From Catenaria anguillulae PL171 (taxonomy: Eukaryota > Blastocladiomycota > Blastocladiomycetes > Blastocladiales > Catenariaceae), in the NCBI GenBank assembly GCA_002102555.1, contig MCFL01000195.1, positions 1 through 45,116 on the forward strand: a stretch of 45,116 bases of DNA, written 5' to 3'. The translations under genes were made by a program, and so were the position numbers. Shown one piece after another: positions 43,876-45,116 of the stretch (positions are counted from its first letter, which is position 1; each line of letters starts with the position of its first letter). Under the pieces are notes generated by a model, which ran no database searches, was not told the origin of the DNA, and saw nothing but the letters and a program-made list of their open reading frames with translations.

Positions 43876-45116
43876 TCACCAACGTTGCTGGCCTTGACCT
43901 GCTGCTGGCCGTAGTACTGTTGATGGTGGCCTGCTGTGCGGACGGCTGCTGGACGGTTGCTGTTGCTGGGACGGTGCTGCTGATGGTACGCTTGCTGCGG
44001 CATGGGCGGCTGCTGGGGCCACGGTAATCGCCACATCGTCGCCGACATGTCACTAGCCACCGTGTACTGGGTGAACCGGTATGCTGTGGGTTGACCATGG
44101 TCTCGCGCACGCCGCCTTCTTGCATGTCCGCAGCGGCTCGCCGCCGGGGCTTTGCTGCATCTGCGGCGCTCCTTGCTGTTGCATGTGCTGCGGCGGTGGG
44201 GGTGGCGGCAACTGCTGCTCAAGCGGCACATTGGGATCCGCCAAGCACATGATCGGGAAACGCCCTGCCTGCCGTCCATTGTTTCGCCCCACGCGTATCC
44301 GTCAGCGTAGTCCTCCCACACGGCCACTTGATCGCCAACGTGCACCTCGAGCTCGTCCTCGAGCCGGGGCATGTACGACAAGATGGCTGGGCGCGGGTAC
44401 ACGGGGTCGCGCGGCATCATGGACGGCGGGCGGGTCGAGTCGCGTTGAGCAATCTTTGTCCATGTTTCGGGACGGCCCGCACTTGGCTCCTTTGCGGGCG
44501 GCGGGGGCGGCGGCGCCATGGATCCGTACGCATCCTGGTGGGGTCCTTGCCAGCCACCTTGAGCGTGCGCGGCATGCGGTGGCGGAGGAGACGGCGAGCG
44601 TGGGTGGCGGAAATGGTCCTGGGTCGGCGATGGCGGGAAAAAGTCCTTGCGGTCATTTGAGTAGTGCTGCTGCTGAGGGTGAAGCGACTGGCCATTGTTG
44701 TTATAGCGCCGTACTCGTTGGTCGGCGACATGGGTCCTTGCTGCGGAACGCGCGACGACGTGAGCGTGCCGAGGGCAAGTGCCGGAGGCTTTTCGCCAAA
44801 TCCGTCACGGGGTGTGCTGCCAGACTCTTCGAAACGCATGTTGCGCGACTTTGCAGCCATGCTGGCGGCCGTGCGGCGGCGGATCATGACGACGCCAACG
44901 AGAATCACTGCGATACAATAATGCCGACGCCGCCAATAACCCAAAACTTGCCTGCGATACCAGCGATGGGGCGGTCCATGAAACCGAGGGTGGTTGAGTC
45001 GGTTGCTGCGGGCGGGAAGGCGCCATCGGTCGTCGTTGGTGAGCCAGAAGCGGTACCTTCCGATCCGGTGCCTGTTGGGGACGTCGCCATACCAGAAGGC
45101 GCTTCAAAAGCTAGCT
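43876..45116 (-). CDS. Single-pass membrane protein with cytoplasmic SH3 domain (Fus1-like layout), partial and frame-broken
   Basis: On the minus strand the frame is open from the window edge through LAFEAPSGMATSPTGTGSEG, so the true start may lie outside. A Ser/Thr/Gly/Pro-rich, probably extracellular segment is followed by one membrane helix (FWVIGGVGIIV then VILVGVVMIRRR), and a basic cytoplasmic stop-transfer. A Pro/Gln/His-rich linker (DRKDFFPPSPTQDHFRHP) leads to an SH3 domain: PAILSYMPRLEDELEVHVGD, VAVWEDYADGYAWGE, GRQG then FPIMCLADPN. SH3 landmarks are ALYDY-like LSYMP, the acidic RT loop, Trp in WEDY and the final FP. The end is probably QGQQRW at 43876. The frame has to change about five or six times (near 44930, 44710, 44258 and in the last 250 bp), mostly at short homopolymers. 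This fits base-calling errors better than a pseudogene, as the codons remain host-like throughout. Fungal proteins of this layout link surface signals to the cytoskeleton. Confidence 0.7.

Overview
This is a eukaryotic nuclear window, and it looks fungal. Genes are compact and intron-bearing: the introns I could place are mostly 59-105 nt, with GT...AG ends and a recurrent CTSAC-like branch motif. Coding DNA is GC-rich and rich in Q, A, P and S homopeptides. The pyrimidine gene is a URA2-type fusion (GATase-CPSase-dihydroorotase-like-ATCase) whose dihydroorotase part is degenerate, as in fungi. Together with a long protein of ankyrin-like 'LEWW...SGL' repeats, this suggests an early-diverging zoosporic fungus, perhaps Blastocladiomycota. 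That placement is inference.

Layout. 1-5.1 kb holds the start of an unknown gene (-), an ArfGAP (+), an unknown two-exon gene (-), a secreted CREG-like protein (+), a hairpin repeat and an 82-bp minisatellite. 5.1-9.4 kb holds a seven-exon Tnp2-type DNA transposase gene (-). A tRNA-derived SINE with an A-tail and a 17-bp target duplication interrupts its third exon. 9.7-12.9 kb is a head-to-head four-exon gene (+) for a 998-aa protein with an unrecognised N-terminal domain and a giant Gln/His/Pro repeat tail. 14.3-17.5 kb encodes a large disordered protein (-) ending in an H2C2 zinc-finger-like domain. 20.1-22.3 kb is the ankyrin-like repeat protein (-). 22.6-29.3 kb is URA2 (-). 29.3-34.2 kb has no recognisable gene and holds a decayed ~496-bp tandem duplication. 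34.2-34.8 kb is RPC11 (+), an RNA polymerase III subunit. 35.2-38.2 kb is a C2H2 zinc-finger regulator (-). 39.9-43.6 kb is a ThrE/Prm10-like membrane protein (+). 43.9-45.1 kb is a single-pass membrane SH3 protein (-), cut by the window edge.

The host genes are housekeeping and regulatory and show no shared pathway. The main points of interest are the nested SINE in an otherwise intact transposase, the orphan repeat protein sharing a 260-bp intergenic region with it, a 22-nt repeat that supplies the stop codon of the CREG gene and recurs inverted 9.5 kb away, and single-base frame breaks in conserved host genes. These breaks occur in URA2, the zinc-finger gene and the SH3 gene, with a possible one in the ThrE gene. 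They look more like base-calling errors than decay, but this needs checking.
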